Below, piece after piece: positions 31,268 through 34,020 of a DNA stretch of 34,020 bases. The notes below the pieces were generated by a model. That model was not told the DNA's origin, did not search any database, and worked only from the letters and a program-made list of their open reading frames with translations. How positions within the stretch are numbered: the stretch's first letter is position 1; every line of letters starts with the position of its first letter. Position numbers and translations under genes: made by a program. The DNA comes from Muribaculum sp. (GTDB lineage Bacteria > Bacillota > Clostridia > Lachnospirales > Lachnospiraceae): NCBI GenBank assembly GCA_023663735.1, contig JAMPGV010000031.1:1-34020 (forward strand), written 5' to 3'.

Positions 31268-31528
31268 AGACGATTGCGAAACGATATTTTTCGGAATCCG
31301 AATTGTGCAGATTGTATATTCATAAGCAGACCCTAGCGAACCGTTGGCACTTAGGCGCTGTATTTTAGCGCCTTGAGGTGAGATTTAGCACTTCTTGGCG
31401 AAGCACCCTATGGTGCAAGCCTTAGAAGTGCTTCTCACCTTGACAGCTTACGGTGAAGGTGGGACGTCTGCGTTGAATGTGCAATTTGCACAATGACCCT
31501 ATAACGAAATGTAGTGTTTCGCAAACGC
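31268..31528. repeat. Palindromic repeat element, copy D (full, flanked by 14-bp direct repeats)
   Basis: The 261-base element begins AGACGATTGCGAAAC and ends GTTTCGCAAACGC. Inner arms and the GCAGACCCTAGCGAACCG block match copies B and C. Its centre holds AGGCGCT (31353-31359), loop GTATTTT, AGCGCCT (31367-31373). A second nested hairpin includes GCACTTCT with AGAAGTGC and GCACC with GGTGC. CTAATGAAATTGTT lies on both sides (31254-31267 and 31529-31542), the right copy containing the stop codon of the neighbouring gene. Confidence 0.92.
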
Positions 31529-32428
31529 CTAATGAAATTGTTTTAGGCATTGTGTCGCATGGATAATCATATAAACTGCCATGCCCAGCACAATGACGCA
31601 TACGGCCGCCCCCGTATAAGCGGTCATAATTTTTCTAAAGTTTGCGTCGTCCGCCGCTCCAAACTGCGTCAGCATAGCCGTTTCCAGCGAGAGCATAGAC
31701 ACCAAAGCCGCCGTCAGATTGATCGCTTTTGCCGCCGACAAAACGGGACTTCCGTATTTTTTGAATTTTATCACATTCCGAATAGCCATAATCACCGCAT
31801 AAAACGCATACATCGCCATAACATAAATGAGCATTCCGGGATATTCAAATCCGCTGTTTTGGCGTACCACAAGAACCACAATTCCCGACAATGCAAAATT
31901 CATAAATAATAAAATCATTCCGCATAACCGATACCTTTTCCATTCGGAAACTTTGTCTTTCCCCGGTTTCCTCACATGATGAAGCAGGGAAAACCGCATG
32001 ACCGCCAACAGGATATAATAAACTGCCAGCGTTGCAAACCACACGGAATGATATCGGACGCCCGAGAACATTTTGACAGCCGCATAGAGCAGATTGATCA
32101 AAAATCCTTGATACAATGCCGCTTCCGCTCGGAATCTGTCCTCTTTCAGATACCTGTCCACCAGAGGAATCCCCAACATTTTCCTCACAAACGGATGCTT
32201 CCCTGCGTTCTTTCGGAAAAAGCCCACAACGCTTGTCATTCCTGTGATGGTAATGACAAGCGCGTAGGCAGACGCCACATACGAAATATAGGAAATGACC
32301 GAATCCACGTTTTCCGCTGTGAGCGCATAAATCACAAGCCCATAGGCTGGAACAGCAATGAAAAGAGTTGGAAGCGGCGGCAGAAAAAATAGAGTCTTTA
32401 ACAGCTTTTTCATGTTTTGTATTTTCAT
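31529..32428 (-). CDS. Polytopic membrane protein, function unknown
   Basis: The ~299-aa product has about eight hydrophobic helices, including FFLPPLPTLFIAVPAYGLV near the start, and a central basic loop (VRKPGKDKVSEWKRYR). No transporter or enzyme motif is recognised. The start at 32428 (MKIQNMKK) is chosen as the first ATG close to the first helix; a GTG at 32491 and an ATG at 32413 are alternatives, and none has a strong ribosome site. Its TAG stop lies inside the 14-base direct repeat bordering repeat element D. It follows two small genes on the same strand. Confidence 0.7.
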   Translation of the reverse strand: MKIQNMKKLLKTLFFLPPLPTLFIAVPAYGLVIYALTAENVDSVISYISYVASAYALVITITGMTSVVGFFRKNAGKHPFVRKMLGIPLVDRYLKEDRFRAEAALYQGFLINLLYAAVKMFSGVRYHSVWFATLAVYYILLAVMRFSLLHHVRKPGKDKVSEWKRYRLCGMILLFMNFALSGIVVLVVRQNSGFEYPGMLIYVMAMYAFYAVIMAIRNVIKFKKYGSPVLSAAKAINLTAALVSMLSLETAMLTQFGAADDANFRKIMTAYTGAAVCVIVLGMAVYMIIHATQCLKQFH

Positions 32429-32506
32429 AAGATGATTATACCGCCGTTTTGTTTGTATTTTGTTTTTAATTTGTGTCCAAAGTGTGAACACAGCAAAACA
32501 TGCAGT

Positions 32507-32875
32507 TTACTTTAAGCCCTTGATAAACGGAATCAGACAGAGCAGAAGCACAATACCCGCAAGCCCGATGATAATTCCAGCCACCATATGACTCCACACC
32601 ATCGTCAGGCACATGCCCACACCGAACAGTAAAGCCCCGGCAATTCCGATGAACATTGCGCCGATCGTCTTTCCCGACAACTTAATCGGAGCTTTGTTCT
32701 CCATCTTCCGCCATATCAGCACCATAATCAGCAGCACCGCCGCTCCAGCCACACCCATAACGACACCCGGACGGAACGCGTTCCATTCGGGAATCAGCGT
32801 CATGCACATGCCCAGCGCAAACAGGATTCCTCCGACCGTCCCCAGAATCATTGCCACAAACGTACTCTTTTTCAT
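32507..32875 (-). CDS. Small four-helix membrane protein with internal duplication
   Basis: The 122-aa product consists of two similar halves. GGILFALGMCMTLIPEW in the first matches GALLFGVGMCLTMVWSH in the second, and both continue into a G(V/L)AG...LL helix ending in Lys. Four membrane helices are predicted. Its ATG overlaps the stop of the preceding 81-aa gene (TAATG), so the two are co-translated. The function is unknown; the pairing with an amphipathic repeat protein suggests a membrane-associated pair. Confidence 0.78.
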   Translation of the reverse strand: MKKSTFVAMILGTVGGILFALGMCMTLIPEWNAFRPGVVMGVAGAAVLLIMVLIWRKMENKAPIKLSGKTIGAMFIGIAGALLFGVGMCLTMVWSHMVAGIIIGLAGIVLLLCLIPFIKGLK

Positions 32876-33120
32876 TATAAAAGTCTCCCTTCCCGGTTCT
32901 TTTGTTCTGCGGCCAGCCGCTCTTTTGCCTCTTCCACGGACTCCCCTTCTCTCGCCAAAAAATTGTCCACAAACTTGTCGGCAATTTTCTGGAATCCGCC
33001 CACGGTTCCTTCCTCAATCTTCTTGTAACCGCCGACTGCTCCCTCCTCGATTTTCTTGTAACCCTTTACTACTTCTTCTGCGATTTTCTGATTCGCATTT
33101 ACCAGTTTTGACTTTGCCAT
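32875..33120 (-). CDS. Small amphipathic protein with three 11-residue repeats
   Basis: The 81-aa product contains VVKGYKKIEEG, AVGGYKKIEEG and TVGGFQKIADK in tandem (residues 17-49), then a helix (KFVDNFLAREGESVEEAKER). Eleven-residue repeats with Lys at the edges of a hydrophobic face are a known way to make helices that lie on membranes. There is no signal peptide or membrane helix. The start at 33120 (MAKSKL) is preferred because GGAG lies 9 bases upstream; a longer frame runs to 33162. It is coupled to the four-helix protein gene. Confidence 0.75.
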   Translation of the reverse strand: MAKSKLVNANQKIAEEVVKGYKKIEEGAVGGYKKIEEGTVGGFQKIADKFVDNFLAREGESVEEAKERLAAEQKNREGRLL

Positions 33121-33317
33121 ATCTTTCTTCTCCATTCTGTCAGATTTTGTTTTGTGTTTCACCTAACAGTAAGAGAATAACACCTGAATATTTGCATTGT
33201 GTTTGGTTTTTGTTTGAGAAATATTAAAAAGAAAACAGAAAGTACCAATAAATATGATTTAGAAAAGCAAAAGCATTGAAAATCCATGAATTGGATTCCT
33301 TGATATGATAAAGCTTC

Positions 33318-33827
33318 TCACAGAAATTTGGACATTCCAAACAATACGACAGGTATCATGGAAAGAAAGAGAATTACAGCTATAACAAACACAGTAACTA
33401 TCCAATAAAACGCTTTGATTTCTTCACCTGTCTGTGATTTCATCTGTCTGTCTGCCAAATGGTTTGTCCGCTGATTTATTGGATAAGGAATTTGTCCGGA
33501 TATCGAGTTCCGATGAAGCATTGCGATGGGATCGGTCTGATTCATAATTCGATTGTAAAAATCTCGGATCCAATTAATATCGTTTTGTGTACAACTTTTC
33601 TCTTTAAAGGCACCTTCTGTATGAGCTAAATTATTTCTGATATGACGAAAGCGAATCAGATGCTCCAGATCAGTTTGCCAATTTGGAATAGAATGATACT
33701 CCTTCCTTGTTATATGTTTCATATGATCAATATAACAAGTTACGCCTGCCGGATCGTTATACAGTTCTCCACACAATTTATTCAAACGTTTGTATTCTTC
33801 AAAAAAAACATAATTCAAATGTTCCAT
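33318..33827 (-). CDS. HEPN-like protein with a C-terminal membrane anchor (DUF6548-like)
   Basis: The ~169-aa product has a helical N-terminal domain with RFRHIRNNLAHTEG; R64-N-N-L-A-H69 matches the R-x4-6-H motif of HEPN folds. It also has (E)YKRLNKLCGELY near the start, a pattern I link, with moderate certainty, to the DUF6548 family. A single membrane helix lies at about 140-163. HEPN domains can be RNases or scaffolds; the lack of an adjacent nucleotidyltransferase gene argues against a standard toxin pair. The start at 33827 is chosen over 33839 because GGTGG lies just before it. The region is more AT-rich than the rest. Confidence 0.68.
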   Translation of the reverse strand: MEHLNYVFFEEYKRLNKLCGELYNDPAGVTCYIDHMKHITRKEYHSIPNWQTDLEHLIRFRHIRNNLAHTEGAFKEKSCTQNDINWIRDFYNRIMNQTDPIAMLHRNSISGQIPYPINQRTNHLADRQMKSQTGEEIKAFYWIVTVFVIAVILFLSMIPVVLFGMSKFL

Positions 33828-33877
33828 TGTACCACCCATCTATCAAACCGCTTGTTGAAATCATTCAACATAACAAT

Positions 33878-33931
33878 TTATTCTTTTTCACCAATCTCAT
33901 GATATTTCGCCTCGATCAGTGGCGCAAGCTT
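33878..33931 (-). pseudogene. Remnant of a second copy of the two-helix membrane protein gene (C-terminal end)
   Basis: Read on the minus strand this encodes KLAPLIEAKYHEIGEKE and a TAA. It nearly matches residues 159-176 of the protein encoded at 28907-29458 (KLAPLIEAKYDEIYE). The DNA is also close (CGCCTCGATCAG and GGCGCAAGCTTTT shared). Just before it, 33932-33934 is an in-frame stop and the sequence no longer resembles the family. It is therefore an isolated remnant. Bases 33935-34020 show nothing else recognisable. Confidence 0.75.
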
Positions 33932-34020
33932 TTATCTTATGAGACCCAAAAATTTATTGCTTAGCAATCAGATCCATTATCCGCAAAACCGAATTGCACA
34001 CATCATCAAAGGAAATATCC

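Noticed and set aside
33281-33297. AATCCA/TGGATT hairpin downstream of the HEPN-like gene
   Set aside because: The stem is only 6 AT-rich pairs and is not followed by a clean T-run, so it is too weak to call a terminator.
1-34020. CRISPR array, tRNA or rRNA genes
   Set aside because: No regular direct repeats with spacers and no recognisable tRNA or rRNA sequence were seen on either strand. The repeats present are palindromic elements or in-gene tandem repeats.

Overview
The window looks like a chromosomal segment of a Clostridia-type Firmicute, most likely a Lachnospiraceae member. This rests on strong GGAGG-type ribosome sites, the housekeeping proteins present (parvulin foldase, Gx transporter, NusG-II protein, a small acidic Lachnospiraceae-type protein) and the DUF-type membrane proteins. 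This is inference from protein style; no rRNA or tRNA is present. Most of the window reads as moderately GC-rich. The last ~3 kb (after about 31.2 kb) is visibly more AT-rich.

Layout. (1) 1-6.1 kb, nearly all minus strand: the tail of an unknown plus-strand gene; a membrane-anchored parvulin-type foldase; a three-gene cassette of FAD:protein FMN transferase (ApbE), NusG-II protein and Gx transporter; and a three-gene group of small protein, MATE exporter and cytidylate-kinase-like protein, ending in a clear intrinsic terminator. (2) 6.2-24.65 kb: a complete-looking extracellular contractile injection system (eCIS) locus, transcribed right to left from 24642 to 6630 and closed by a convergent XRE regulator at 6261-6626. 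Order of transcription: 600-aa baseplate/fibre candidate, Pvc16/DUF4255 cap, DUF4280 PAAR-like tip, sheath, tube, Zn-knuckle assembly protein, DUF6760 protein, second tube, small helical protein, CIS-tube/Afp7-like adaptor, gpD-like hub, gpV-like spike, gp25, two baseplate J-like wedge proteins, gpI-like tail protein, AAA+ ATPase, XRE regulator, DUF4157 metallopeptidase-like protein. (3) 24.65-26.35 kb: a divergent intergenic region with a perfect 12-bp inverted repeat and a hairpin-rich leader in front of a second MATE exporter. (4) 26.37-28.72 kb: a large WG-repeat lipoprotein. (5) 28.9-34 kb: a two-component system with a third membrane-protein gene, three small membrane or amphipathic proteins, a HEPN-like membrane protein, and a degenerate copy of a gene tail at the right edge.

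How the genes work together. The eCIS genes supply the expected cap, sheath, tube, hub/spike/tip, wedge and ATPase parts of a phage-tail-like injection machine. No tape-measure protein, dedicated receptor-binding fibre or obvious toxin is visible. The DUF4157 protein is the best cargo or cargo-loading candidate. Two small XRE regulators at the distal end are candidate controllers.

The least expected signal is a family of structured, palindromic repeat elements. Two full and two partial copies occur. Three sit in a row inside the eCIS operon between gp25 and the wedge genes, and one sits between a membrane-protein gene and the response regulator. The full copies are flanked by direct repeats, and their central hairpin shows compensatory base changes.
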